Assembly (NCBI GenBank): GCA_964553505.1 | Contig: CAZKKX010000030.1 | Coordinates: 1 to 20,716 of the forward strand | DNA: 20,716 nucleotides | Reading direction: 5' to 3' | Source: JAENZQ01 sp964553505 | GTDB lineage: Bacteria > Bacillota > Clostridia > Peptostreptococcales > JAAYPU01 | Shown here: positions 1 to 7,846 of the stretch, piece by piece | How positions within the stretch are numbered: position 1 is the first letter of the stretch | Layout of the letters: every line of letters begins with the position of its first letter | Program-made: the position numbers and the translations under genes | The notes under the pieces: generated by a model | Databases searched by the model: none | What the model saw: only the letters and a program-made list of their open reading frames with translations | Told to the model about the DNA's origin: nothing

Positions 1-13
1 TAAATAAGGATGA

Positions 14-1105
14 TTAAACGTTAAACCTGAAATGAACCACGTCACCGTCCTTCATTTCATAATCTTTTCCTTCAAGACGAACGAGCCCCTGCTCTTTGGC
101 TGCCTGTAGACTTTGGCATCGTATTAGGTCATCGTATTGTGTTACTTCCGCTCGAATGAAACCTCTTTCGATATCAGAATGTATTTTGCCGGCGGCTTTA
201 ACAGCCTTAGTGCCTTTTTTGATGGTCCACGCTCTGACTTCAGGTTTGCCGGCGGTTAGAAAACTAATGAGTCCTAAAAGACGGTAACTGGCTTTTATTA
301 ACTTGTCCAATCCCGATTCGGAAAGACCTAACTCCTGAAGGAATTGTTTCTTTTCTTCATCTTCCAGTTCTGCAATTTCGGATTCAATTTTTGCACATAT
401 TGTGACGACTTCAGCTTTTTCTTTTTGAGCAATGTCTTTAACAGTTTTAACATATAGATTATCTGTCGAATCTGTTAAATCGTCTTCTGAAACATTTGCC
501 AGATAAATAATTGGCTTATAAGAAAGAAGGTTTATTTCTTTCAGCATTTTTTCTTCAGAGTTATTTGTATCCACCGACCTTGCAGATTGTCCTTTTTCCA
601 AGGTGTTTTGTAGTTTAATTAGGAAATCGAGTTCATTTTGTAGGGTTTTATCTCCTTTTAATAATTTCTTTGTTTTATCAATTCTTCTTTCGAGAATTTC
701 CAGATCAGAAATAATCAATTCCGTATTAATTGTCTCAATGTCCCGTTCAGGGTTTATGGAGCCATCAACATGTGTAATATTTTCATCATTGAAACATCTG
801 ACCACATGGACGATAGCAGCAACCTCCCGTATATGGGATAAGAATTTATTTCCCAGACCTTCTCCTTTGCCGGCGCCTTTTACTAAGCCTGCAATATCAT
901 AGAATTCAATGGAGGTAGGAACAATTTTATCTGAATGATATATTTTATCAAGTTCCGGAAGCCTTTCATCAGGAACCATCACAGTTCCTATATTTGGCTC
1001 GATTGTACAAAATGGGTAATTTGCAGATTCCGCGCCGGCTTTAGTAATGGCATTGAATAATGTGCTTTTGCCGACGTTGGGAAGACCTACTATACCGAGC
1101 TTCAT
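14..1105 (-). CDS. ychF: Ribosome-binding ATPase YchF (OBG-family, redox-regulated)
   Basis: This is a 363-residue protein, the usual family length. The P-loop lies at residues 7-15 (GLPNVGKST). The switch region DIAGLVKGAGKGEGLGNKFL has a hydrophobic residue where classical GTPases carry the catalytic polar one. The base-specificity motif reads NVSE instead of NKxD, which in YchF/OLA1 proteins gives preference for ATP over GTP. The C-terminal third is the TGS domain and the protein ends in RFNV, as family members do. The family binds ribosomes and is linked to stress and redox responses, but its exact task is unsettled. I placed the start at 1105 because AAAGGATG lies about 10 bases upstream. 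The more upstream in-frame ATG codons (1144 and 1117) either precede or overlap that ribosome-binding site. It is transcribed away from lgt. Identity is near certain; the start is likely. Confidence 0.96.
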   Translation of the reverse strand: MKLGIVGLPNVGKSTLFNAITKAGAESANYPFCTIEPNIGTVMVPDERLPELDKIYHSDKIVPTSIEFYDIAGLVKGAGKGEGLGNKFLSHIREVAAIVHVVRCFNDENITHVDGSINPERDIETINTELIISDLEILERRIDKTKKLLKGDKTLQNELDFLIKLQNTLEKGQSARSVDTNNSEEKMLKEINLLSYKPIIYLANVSEDDLTDSTDNLYVKTVKDIAQKEKAEVVTICAKIESEIAELEDEEKKQFLQELGLSESGLDKLIKASYRLLGLISFLTAGKPEVRAWTIKKGTKAVKAAGKIHSDIERGFIRAEVTQYDDLIRCQSLQAAKEQGLVRLEGKDYEMKDGDVVHFRFNV

Positions 1106-1148
1106 ATAAAACAACATCCTTTCAAATATATTTGAAAACAACATATTA

Positions 1149-1176
1149 ATTATATATTAACCTATTGTATTGTCAA
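1149..1176 (-). promoter_or_regulatory. Promoter of ychF
   Basis: On the minus strand a perfect -35 TTGACA (1176-1171) is followed after 16 bp by a perfect -10 TATAAT (1154-1149). Transcription would begin near 1142, about 37 bases before the chosen ychF start codon. Activity is inferred from consensus match only. Confidence 0.75.
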
Positions 1177-1197
1177 TAATAACAGAGCAAGGAGTAT

Positions 1198-1226
1198 TTG
1201 ATTAAATGCTGATATTCTTATATAAT
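1198..1226 (+). promoter_or_regulatory. Promoter of lgt
   Basis: TTGATT at 1198-1203 is separated by exactly 17 bp from a perfect TATAAT at 1221-1226. The expected start point is near 1233, leaving a leader of about 36 bases before the lgt TTG codon. It lies back to back with the ychF promoter, with about 21 bp between the two -35 boxes. Confidence 0.75.
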
Positions 1227-1268
1227 TAGAATATAATTTAATTATATAGAAAAGGATGGTGATAATTA

Positions 1269-2012
1269 TTGGATCCGGTTGCATTTAACATATTCGGGGT
1301 ATCCATTCGATGGTATGGGATCCTAATTTCTATTGGGATGTTTTTGGCTACCTATATAACGATGAAAAGATCAAGTAAATTTGGAATACACCCTGATCGA
1401 ATTTTAGATTTTATCCTGTTAATCATACCTGCAGGCGTTATTGGTGCAAGATTATATTATGTTGCATTTAATTGGGATTATTATAAGGGAGATTTTTTCA
1501 AGATTATTAATATCAGAGCCGGAGGTCTTGCAATACATGGAGGGTTGATTGCAGGTATACTAATGGCTATTTTATTATGTATCATTTGGAACCTGAAGGT
1601 TTTAACCGTAATTGATTTAGGCATGCCAGGTGTGGCGTTGGCCCAGGCTATTGGAAGATGGGGTAATTTTTTCAATAAGGAAGCTTATGGTATACCTACT
1701 GATTTGCCATGGGCGATAGCCATTGAAGGACAGTATGTTCATCCTACTTTTCTGTATGAGTCTTTGTGGAATTTTGGCATGTTTTTGTTTCTAATCTGGT
1801 TCGAAAGAAGAAAAAAATATGAAGGGCAGATACTTTTGCTATACGGTATGTTGTATTCCTTTGCACGATTCTTTATTGAAGGCTTGAGAACGGACAGCTT
1901 GATGATGGGAGAATTCAGAGTAGCACAGCTAATGAGCGCTGCTGTTTTTGCCGTATGTTTTCTTCTTCTTGCTGTAAAAAGAAGACGACATAAAAACAAT
2001 ATTTTCAGATAA
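1269..2012 (+). CDS. lgt: Phosphatidylglycerol--prolipoprotein diacylglyceryl transferase
   Basis: Lgt is an integral membrane enzyme that moves the diacylglyceryl group of phosphatidylglycerol onto the lipobox cysteine of prelipoproteins, the first step of lipoprotein maturation. The 247-residue product shows the family signature GRWGNFFNKEAYG at residues 129-141. It also has the HGG motif at 90-92 (counterpart of the essential His in E. coli Lgt), HPTFLYES at 158-165 and the C-terminal EGLR motif (Arg 207). Several hydrophobic membrane segments are visible, for example residues 14-32, 47-66, 92-108 and 221-236, with a basic tail. The start is TTG at 1269, the first in-frame start after the GGATGGTGAT ribosome-binding site; no in-frame ATG or GTG lies closer. 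It has its own promoter and terminator and so looks monocistronic, next to but separate from the dcw cluster. Confidence 0.96.
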   Translation: MDPVAFNIFGVSIRWYGILISIGMFLATYITMKRSSKFGIHPDRILDFILLIIPAGVIGARLYYVAFNWDYYKGDFFKIINIRAGGLAIHGGLIAGILMAILLCIIWNLKVLTVIDLGMPGVALAQAIGRWGNFFNKEAYGIPTDLPWAIAIEGQYVHPTFLYESLWNFGMFLFLIWFERRKKYEGQILLLYGMLYSFARFFIEGLRTDSLMMGEFRVAQLMSAAVFAVCFLLLAVKRRRHKNNIFR

Positions 2013-2030
2013 AGTTAAGATGAAAGGTTA

Positions 2031-2059
2031 AAATGATTGCCCACGGGCAATCATTTTTT
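2031..2059 (+). terminator. Intrinsic terminator of lgt
   Basis: The arms ATGATTGCC (2033-2041) and GGCAATCAT (2046-2054) pair perfectly around a CACG loop and are followed by a run of T residues (2055-2059). It sits about 20 bases after the lgt stop codon. Confidence 0.88.
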
Positions 2060-2066
2060 ATTCTAA

Positions 2067-2146
2067 ACCCTCTGCCCCTCTGACCCTTTGCCCCTCTGCC
2101 CCTCTGCCCCTCTAACCCTCTGACCCTCTAACCCTCTGACCTTCTT
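2067..2146 (+). repeat. Tandem repeat, 8-bp C-rich unit, about 10 copies
   Basis: Ten consecutive 8-bp units begin at 2067 and follow the pattern (A/C)CCCTCT(G/A). Units 1, 2, 4, 5, 7 and 9 differ only in their first base. Units 6 and 8 end in A, unit 3 has CCCTTTG, and unit 10 (2139-2146) is degenerate. The unit length is not a multiple of three and no open frame of interest crosses it, so it is not coding. On the minus strand each unit supplies a GGG or GGGG run spaced by about four to five bases. The tract is strikingly GC-rich and strand-biased in an A+T-rich neighbourhood. It lies directly behind the lgt terminator and upstream of the mraZ control region. Function is unknown. Confidence 0.9.
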
Positions 2147-2280
2147 TTCTTTACATTACATCTGTATTTTGTGTACCCGTTGGGAACAATAACAATATAT
2201 TGTTTTTTTTATATTAAAACTATTGATTTCCATGTAATTATTAAAAAATGTGGAGAGTGCTGTATGTATTTTAACGTTTT
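2147..2280. other. Non-coding A+T-rich spacer between repeat tract and mraZ control region
   Basis: I see no credible gene in this part of the 333-base gap between lgt and mraZ. Short frames on both strands lack a ribosome-binding site and any family resemblance. The visible items are a perfect 14-bp A/T palindrome (2191-2204) running into a T tract, and a solitary GTGG box at 2250-2253 that may be an outlier of the MraZ box array. Confidence 0.5.
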
Positions 2281-2336
2281 GTGGTTGCAAGGTGGTGGAA
2301 AGTGGTGTATAGTGGAGATAGTTAACTTTAGTGTGG
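2281..2336 (+). promoter_or_regulatory. Probable MraZ operator (spaced GTGG boxes)
   Basis: GTGG occurs at 2281-2284, 2292-2295, 2302-2305 and 2312-2315, spaced by 11, 10 and 10 bp, with a further copy at 2333-2336 that skips one period. MraZ proteins of E. coli and Mycoplasma bind short direct repeats (TGGGN or AAAGTG type) about one helical turn apart upstream of their own gene. This array has the same architecture at the same place. That MraZ binds here is inferred. The array overlaps the predicted mraZ promoter, which would suit repression. Confidence 0.68.
2285..2313 (+). promoter_or_regulatory. Predicted promoter of the mraZ-led cluster
   Basis: TTGCAA (2285-2290), a 17-bp spacer and TATAGT (2308-2313) form a reasonable sigma-A type promoter. 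Two GTGG boxes fall inside the spacer and one overlaps the end of the -10 element. The start point would be near 2320, giving a leader of about 26 bases to the mraZ ATG. Confidence 0.55.
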
Positions 2337-2345
2337 TGAATTTCT

Positions 2346-2777
2346 ATGTTCATAGGTGAATATCAACATTCAATTGATTCTAAGGGAAGGATTATAATTC
2401 CTTCAAAATTCAGAGAAGCTTTAGGGTATAAGTTTATTCTTACCAAAGGGCTTGATAATTGTCTTTTTATATATCCTATGAATGAATGGGACAACCTTGA
2501 AACAAAGCTGAAGCAATTACCTCTTGCAAGTAAAGATGCAAGAGCTTTTGTAAGGCATTTTTTTTCAGGTGCGGTGGAATGTGAAGTGGACAAGCAGGGA
2601 AGGATTACCATTCCGCTTAATCTAAGAGATCATGCAAAAGTGACCAAGGAAGTTATCACAATTGGCGTATCTTCAAGAGTTGAAATTTGGGACAAAGAAG
2701 AATGGGAAAAATATAATGATGATTCGGATTTAAGCTATGACAACATCGCAGAGAAGATGGAAGAACTTGGTATATAG
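2346..2777 (+). CDS. mraZ: Transcriptional regulator / division cluster protein MraZ
   Basis: The 143-residue product has the standard MraZ length and the two tandem SpoVT/AbrB-like half-domains. Each carries the signature loop: DSKGRIIIP at residues 11-19 and DKQGRITIP at 83-91. MraZ forms ring-shaped oligomers and is a DNA-binding regulator of its own dcw operon in the bacteria where it has been tested. A GGTGA ribosome-binding site (2335-2339) sits six bases before the ATG and overlaps the last GTGG box, so the protein could also affect access to its own start region. It is the first gene of the long co-oriented cluster; rsmH follows after 11 bases. Identity is very secure. Autoregulation here is inferred from the upstream boxes. 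Confidence 0.97.
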   Translation: MFIGEYQHSIDSKGRIIIPSKFREALGYKFILTKGLDNCLFIYPMNEWDNLETKLKQLPLASKDARAFVRHFFSGAVECEVDKQGRITIPLNLRDHAKVTKEVITIGVSSRVEIWDKEEWEKYNDDSDLSYDNIAEKMEELGI

Positions 2778-2788
2778 GTGATAATAAT

Positions 2789-3724
2789 ATGGAATTTCAA
2801 CATGATCCTGTCATGTTTAAGGAAGTACTGGAAAATTTGACAATCAATAAAGAAGGCACTTATGTAGACGGGACTCTTGGAGGGGGCGGACATGCGTCAG
2901 GGATTTGTAAAAACCTTACTCAAAAGGGAACGCTGATAGGAATAGACCGTGACATAGATGCCATTCAAGCATCTCAGTATAGGCTTAAAGAATACATATG
3001 TAAAAAAATTTATATACATGATAATTATGCCAATATAAAAGATATCATCAAAAATCATAATTTAAATCAAATAGAAGGAGCTGTATTGGATTTAGGTGTT
3101 TCTTCTTTTCAGCTGGATAATGAAAAAAGGGGTTTTTCATACATGAAAGAAGCATCTTTAGATATGCGGATGAATGCGGAAGACTCTTTAACAGCACAAG
3201 ATATTATTAATGACTATTCAGAAGATGAGTTGAAAAGAATTATTAAAGAGTATGGTGAGGAAAAATGGGCCTCTCGGATTGCCGGATTTATTGTAAAAGA
3301 AAGAAAAAACAACCCAATCAAAACGACAAGTCATTTGGTGAATATTATTAAAGCAGCGATTCCGGCCTCTGCAAGAAGGACAGGGCCTCATCCGGCTAAG
3401 AGAACTTTTCAGGCATTAAGGATAGAGGTTAATAATGAATTAGGTCTTTTGGAAGAAGCTATTTACTGTTTTATAGATGTATTGGCTACCGGAGGGCGGC
3501 TTTGCATTATTACTTTTCATTCTCTTGAGGATCGTATAGTTAAAAAAAGTTTTAATGAAGCGGCTAAAAAATGCACATGTCCTCCAAATGTTCCAATTTG
3601 TACATGTTGTGGACAAGCAAAAGTCAAAAAAATTTCCGGAAAGCCCATATATCCATCAGAAAGTGAAATAGAAAGCAATCCTCGTTCAAGAAGTGCAAAA
3701 CTGAGAGTAGTTGAAAAAGTATAA
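2789..3724 (+). CDS. rsmH: 16S rRNA (cytosine1402-N4)-methyltransferase RsmH
   Basis: RsmH (MraW) uses S-adenosylmethionine to methylate N4 of C1402 in the decoding centre of 16S rRNA. The 311 residues match the usual length. The SAM-binding motif DGTLGGGGHA is at residues 27-36, followed by the conserved GAVLDLGVSSFQLD stretch near 97-110, RMNAEDSL, and FHSLEDRIVK near 243-252. The C-terminal region has the typical cysteine cluster CTCPPNVPICTCC and ends with a basic NPRSRSAKLR tail. The ribosome-binding site AGGTGAT overlaps the mraZ stop codon, six bases ahead of the ATG, which implies coupled translation. No oddities seen. Confidence 0.97.
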   Translation: MEFQHDPVMFKEVLENLTINKEGTYVDGTLGGGGHASGICKNLTQKGTLIGIDRDIDAIQASQYRLKEYICKKIYIHDNYANIKDIIKNHNLNQIEGAVLDLGVSSFQLDNEKRGFSYMKEASLDMRMNAEDSLTAQDIINDYSEDELKRIIKEYGEEKWASRIAGFIVKERKNNPIKTTSHLVNIIKAAIPASARRTGPHPAKRTFQALRIEVNNELGLLEEAIYCFIDVLATGGRLCIITFHSLEDRIVKKSFNEAAKKCTCPPNVPICTCCGQAKVKKISGKPIYPSESEIESNPRSRSAKLRVVEKV

Positions 3725-3753
3725 GTTCTATTATTGCGAAGGAGAGAATAAAG

Positions 3754-4167
3754 ATGTTAGCAGCAGAAAAAAAGTATGCCATTTATGAAGATTATTATAA
3801 CGAATACCCTGAAAAAACTTATTCTCAAAAAAGAAAAATTAAATTATCAACCGGCGAAAAAATCAAACTTATATTAACTGTTTTTGGGCTGGGGGCAATG
3901 TGTATTGTAATGATCATGTCCTCTGCTTATACATCTCAAATTAAATATAATATTAATAGCATTAATAAAGAAATCAGCATGGTTGAAGGGGAAATAGAAA
4001 ATCTTATTGTAGCGATAGAAAAGGAAAGTGAAATTGTTTCTGTCGAGGAGAAGGCTCTTAGTTTAGGGATGATATATCCTTCGGGTGAACAAATGGTATT
4101 TCTAGAAAACAATATTCCAAAAGAATCGGACTTTGCTGCGGTCTTAAGGAAGGAAGCCTATAATTAA
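3754..4167 (+). CDS. ftsL: FtsL-like septum-formation membrane protein
   Basis: This is a small bitopic membrane protein of 137 residues. A charged cytoplasmic N-terminus of about 36 residues leads into one hydrophobic segment (about 37-59). A heptad-like, acidic extracytoplasmic stretch follows (about 65-100) that is likely coiled coil, then a conserved-looking segment around LSLGMIYPSGEQ. This plan, and the place between rsmH and the class B PBP gene, fit FtsL, which pairs with DivIC/FtsB and DivIB/FtsQ to control septal peptidoglycan synthesis. FtsL sequences diverge so much that position and topology carry more weight here than residue identity. The ribosome-binding site AAGGAGAG (3739-3746) supports the ATG at 3754. 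Confidence 0.85.
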   Translation: MLAAEKKYAIYEDYYNEYPEKTYSQKRKIKLSTGEKIKLILTVFGLGAMCIVMIMSSAYTSQIKYNINSINKEISMVEGEIENLIVAIEKESEIVSVEEKALSLGMIYPSGEQMVFLENNIPKESDFAAVLRKEAYN

Positions 4168-4258
4168 TGGTTGACAAATGAACATATATACTGCATATAG
4201 ACGCAGTAACGGTTAGTAAGTCTGATTAATGAACCATAACTAGAGAGAGGTGCTTTCT

Positions 4259-6238
4259 TTGTCGCTCCCTACCAATAAAAATAAAAGGCGTCTAACATTT
4301 TTCTTTATTATTATATGTCTTATGCTTTCCAGTCTGGTGTTTCGATTAGGGTGGATTCAGATTGTCAACAGTGAAAAATACCAGCAGATTGCACTGGAAC
4401 AACAAACACGAGATATTCCAATCCCTGCAAAACGAGGGATTATTTTTGATAGAAAAGGAAAAGAATTAGCTGTCAGTGCCAGTACCAGTACAATATGGGC
4501 AAGACCTTCGGAAGTTCTGAATAATAAGGATGTTAGTGAAACTGCCCGTATGTTATCTGAAATCCTTGGGGAACCTCAAGAGAATATTTTAGAGGTTATT
4601 ACTAAAAAGAATGTAAACCTTATTCGCGTAGCAAAATGGGTAGAGAAAGAAAAGGCGGATAGAATAAGGGAAGAAAATTTCGAAGGCATTTGGATAGCAG
4701 AAGATAATAAACGTGTATATCCATTTGGAAGCTTTGCATCACATATTATTGGTCATACTACCGATGATAACAGGGGATTATCAGGAGTTGAATTGAAATA
4801 TGATAAATATCTTAGCGGACTTCCGGGAAGATGGATAAAAAATACGGATGCATTAGGCAGAGAGTTGTCATATGGGACAGAGAAATATTTCAAAGCGGAA
4901 AATGGTTTAAATGTGGTATTGACAATTGACGAAGTAATACAACATTTTGTGGAAAAAGCAATAGAAAATGCATTCGAAAAGACAATGGCAAAAAAGGTAA
5001 TGGCAATCGTTATGGACCCGAAAACAGGCGATATTTTAGCTATGTCCTGTTATCCGGATTATGACCCTAATAGTCCTCGAGAACCAATTTTAGAAGATGA
5101 CCTGAGCTATTACAATACTCTGGGAAGTGAAAAGAAACAGGATTACTGGAATCAAATGTGGCGAAACCCATTGATAAGTGATACTTATGAGCCGGGGTCT
5201 ACTTTTAAGCTGATTACAACGGCTATTGCATTGGATGAGAATGTGACGTCACTAACTACAAAATATACTTGTACAGGATATATCAAGGTAGAAGATGCGA
5301 GGCTCAGATGCTGGCGGTATTATAACCCACACGGTGTGCAGACTCTTGTAGAGGCTGTTCAGAACTCATGCAATCCGGTTTTCATACAACTTGGTTTGTC
5401 GGTAGGAGAAGACAAGTATTATGAATATTTGGATGATTTCGGATTCAGAGATAAAACTGAAATAGATATGCCTGGAGAAAGCAATTCAATAATTCAAAGC
5501 AAATCGGTTATTGGTCCTGTAGAATTAGCGACTATTTCTTATGGTCAGGGGATTTCCATAACTCCTCTTCAATTGATTACGGCAGTCAGTGCGATTGGAA
5601 ATAACGGGAAGCTCATGCAGCCGCGTATTGTAAAAGAGTTGGTAGACGATAACGGAAATGTTATTCATAGATATGAGCCGGTCCTTGTCAGACAAGTGAT
5701 TTCTGAAGAAACCGCAGATGAAATGCTTTTGATAATGGAAAATGTAGTACAGGAAGGTACGGGCCGAAATGCTCAGGTTTCAGGATATAGAATAGGTGGC
5801 AAAACAGGAACGGCAGATAAAGTTATTGATGGAAGGTATGCTGAAGGAAAAGTGTATTCATCCTTTATAGCAATGGCACCTATAGATGACCCTGAGATGG
5901 CAGTGCTGGTAATTGTAGATGAACCAACCGGTACGCATTTTGGGAGTCTTACTGCAGCTCCGGCTGCCAGAGAGATATTGGCGGATACATTAAGATATCT
6001 TAATGTAAGACAGTATTATTCTGAAGAAGAACTTCAGAAAATGAAGGAAGAATACGTGTATGTTCCTGACATAAAGAATAAAAGCCGAGATGAAGCAATT
6101 GAAGTTTTGAATGAAAATGGACTGGGATATGAGATAATTCCTGAAGATGAAGTTGAGAATTTCTTAGTAAAAGACCAGTATCCTAAGCCAGGAGAATTAG
6201 TCAGGAAAAACGTGTCAATTTATTTGTATAAGAATTAA
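4259..6238 (+). CDS. spoVD: Class B penicillin-binding protein, SpoVD/FtsI type with one PASTA domain
   Basis: This transpeptidase crosslinks peptidoglycan at the septum or in the spore cortex. From the TTG at 4259 it is 659 residues long. A membrane anchor lies at about 11-30. The dimerisation domain includes the RGIIFDR motif, and the transpeptidase domain has the catalytic STFK at 314-317, SCN at 370-372 and KTGT at 515-518. One PASTA domain occupies about 601-658. A single PASTA domain is the SpoVD arrangement in B. subtilis, whereas vegetative PBP2B has two. Only one class B PBP gene is present here, so it may serve vegetative division, sporulation or both. I prefer TTG 4259 because the AGAGGTG ribosome-binding site (4246-4252) sits six bases ahead of it. 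The in-frame GTG at 4250 is embedded in that site and would add three residues. A gap of about 90 bases separates it from ftsL. Confidence 0.93.
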   Translation: MSLPTNKNKRRLTFFFIIICLMLSSLVFRLGWIQIVNSEKYQQIALEQQTRDIPIPAKRGIIFDRKGKELAVSASTSTIWARPSEVLNNKDVSETARMLSEILGEPQENILEVITKKNVNLIRVAKWVEKEKADRIREENFEGIWIAEDNKRVYPFGSFASHIIGHTTDDNRGLSGVELKYDKYLSGLPGRWIKNTDALGRELSYGTEKYFKAENGLNVVLTIDEVIQHFVEKAIENAFEKTMAKKVMAIVMDPKTGDILAMSCYPDYDPNSPREPILEDDLSYYNTLGSEKKQDYWNQMWRNPLISDTYEPGSTFKLITTAIALDENVTSLTTKYTCTGYIKVEDARLRCWRYYNPHGVQTLVEAVQNSCNPVFIQLGLSVGEDKYYEYLDDFGFRDKTEIDMPGESNSIIQSKSVIGPVELATISYGQGISITPLQLITAVSAIGNNGKLMQPRIVKELVDDNGNVIHRYEPVLVRQVISEETADEMLLIMENVVQEGTGRNAQVSGYRIGGKTGTADKVIDGRYAEGKVYSSFIAMAPIDDPEMAVLVIVDEPTGTHFGSLTAAPAAREILADTLRYLNVRQYYSEEELQKMKEEYVYVPDIKNKSRDEAIEVLNENGLGYEIIPEDEVENFLVKDQYPKPGELVRKNVSIYLYKN

Positions 6239-6361
6239 CAGGAAATAAAATATGCTATAGGATATGAAGCAGCTTATATCGAAGAAAAATCTTTTGATAA
6301 AAGTTGCTTATTAATTTAAACTAATAAGTAGAAGTGATACGAATGAAAAGGGGATGTTGTA

Positions 6362-7831
6362 TTGAAATTAGAAGAAATGCTTAAAGGTGTAGACGTAATT
6401 AGCATTATCGGAGAGCCGGATACAGATATAAAAGGAATTGCTTATGATTCACGGGATATAAAAAAGGAAGATCTGTTTTTTTGTATTTCCGGATATAAAA
6501 CAGACGGACACAAATTTGCATATGATGCATTTAATAATGGTGCGGCCGCTTTTATAGTGGAAAATGAAATTCAAGATGAAATTTATAAGAAAGCATTGGT
6601 TATAAAGGTGGCGGACAGTAGAAAAGCTTTGTCCAGAATTTCAGCTAATTATTTTAAGCATCCGTCCAAAAGATTGAATGTATTTGGAGTTACCGGAACC
6701 AATGGCAAAACAACCATTACATATTTGATTAAACAGATTTTGGAGGCTGCTAATATTTCCTGTGGACTTCTGGGGACAATTTCTTATAAAATAGGCAATA
6801 ATGAATACAACTCATCTAATACCACTCCGGAGTCTTTTGAACTGCAAAAAATGTTTGACAATATGCATCGTGAAAAGATTAATGCTTGCGCTATGGAAGT
6901 TTCATCTCATTCTTTAGCTCTAAGCAGAGTTGAAGATATTGATTTTGACTATGGTATTTTCACCAACTTGACACCGGACCATTTAGATTTTCATGAGGAT
7001 TTTGACCATTATTACCTTTCCAAAAAGAAGTTGTTTTATAAAACAAGAAAAGCAAACATAATTAATGAAGATGATAAATACGGGAAAAAATTGGCTTATG
7101 AATTAAAAAATGAATTAAACGTTCCGTGTTTTACTTTTGGTGTTCAAAATGATGCCGATTATAAGGCAGAAAATATTTCTATTTCGGAAAAAAGTTCTTC
7201 TTTTGAACTGCTGTTTAACCGGAAAATATTAGGGTTTTTGTCTTTGCCGATTCCAGGTATGTTCTCTGTTTACAATGCGCTTGCCGCTGCCGGCATATGT
7301 CTTGAAGCCGGAATCGGTTTTGAAGAGGTTAAAGCCGGACTACAGAACATCAAAGGGGTACCGGGAAGATTTCAGGTTGTTGAGAATAAAAAAGATATTA
7401 TTGCGATAGTCGATTACGCACATACTCCGGATGCCCTTGAAAAAGTCTTGTCAACTGCCAATGGTTTTAAAAAAGGACGGCTGATTTGCTTGTTTGGATG
7501 TGGAGGGGATCGGGACAGAACAAAGAGACCACTTATGGGGAAAATAGCAGGAGAGCTGGCGGATTACTGCATTATTACCAGCGATAATCCCAGAAATGAG
7601 GATCCCAAACAAATATTGAAAGATACTGAGACAGGAATTATTCCAACCGAATGCCCTTATGAAATCGTTGAAGACAGGTTTGAAGCAATAAAAAGAACAG
7701 TTGAAATATATAATAAGAATGATATTATTATACTTGCCGGAAAAGGGCATGAAACCTATCAGGTTATAGGAAGTCATACCATTCATTTTGATGACAGAGA
7801 AGCTGTTTTGAGCATTATTGAATCCATGTAA
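6362..7831 (+). CDS. murE: UDP-MurNAc-L-Ala-D-Glu:meso-diaminopimelate ligase
   Basis: MurE adds the third amino acid to the UDP-MurNAc peptide in the cytoplasm. The 489-residue protein has the N-terminal uridine-binding domain (YDSRDIKKEDLFF near 28-40), the ATP loop GVTGTNGKTT at 109-118 and the central ligase motif TNLTPDHLDFH at 201-211. The C-terminal substrate motif is DNPR at 408-411, followed by GKGHE at 460-464. DNPR is the hallmark of meso-DAP-adding MurE; lysine-adding enzymes differ at this spot. The cell wall is therefore predicted to contain meso-DAP, as expected for most Clostridia. The start is TTG at 6362, with an AAAGGGG ribosome-binding site eight bases upstream; nearby ATG codons are out of frame. 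murF follows after 15 bases. A 123-base gap precedes it with no clear promoter. Confidence 0.96.
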   Translation: MKLEEMLKGVDVISIIGEPDTDIKGIAYDSRDIKKEDLFFCISGYKTDGHKFAYDAFNNGAAAFIVENEIQDEIYKKALVIKVADSRKALSRISANYFKHPSKRLNVFGVTGTNGKTTITYLIKQILEAANISCGLLGTISYKIGNNEYNSSNTTPESFELQKMFDNMHREKINACAMEVSSHSLALSRVEDIDFDYGIFTNLTPDHLDFHEDFDHYYLSKKKLFYKTRKANIINEDDKYGKKLAYELKNELNVPCFTFGVQNDADYKAENISISEKSSSFELLFNRKILGFLSLPIPGMFSVYNALAAAGICLEAGIGFEEVKAGLQNIKGVPGRFQVVENKKDIIAIVDYAHTPDALEKVLSTANGFKKGRLICLFGCGGDRDRTKRPLMGKIAGELADYCIITSDNPRNEDPKQILKDTETGIIPTECPYEIVEDRFEAIKRTVEIYNKNDIIILAGKGHETYQVIGSHTIHFDDREAVLSIIESM

Positions 7832-7846
7832 TAGGAGGGCAATAAA

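Noticed and set aside
2067..2146. The tandem tract considered as a CRISPR array
   Set aside because: Units are 8 bp with no spacers and no cas genes nearby; it is a minisatellite.
2191..2204. Perfect A/T palindrome followed by a T tract, terminator-like
   Set aside because: With a realistic loop only about five A-U pairs remain, too weak for an intrinsic terminator; the real lgt terminator is at 2031-2059.
2156..2359. Overlapping small open frames on both strands in the lgt-mraZ gap (62 and 65 codons)
   Set aside because: No ribosome-binding site, no family resemblance, and they run across the MraZ box array and into mraZ; chance frames in A+T-rich DNA.
4171..4199. Perfect -35 TTGACA in the gap before the PBP gene, considered as a promoter
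   Set aside because: The hexamer at 17 bp is CATATA, a poor -10 for sigma-A; a match to sporulation sigma factors could not be established, so it is not called as a feature.
6308..6330. Hairpin CTTATTA/TAATAAG before murE
   Set aside because: Seven A/T-rich pairs with no T tract and no link to the ribosome-binding site; could be chance.
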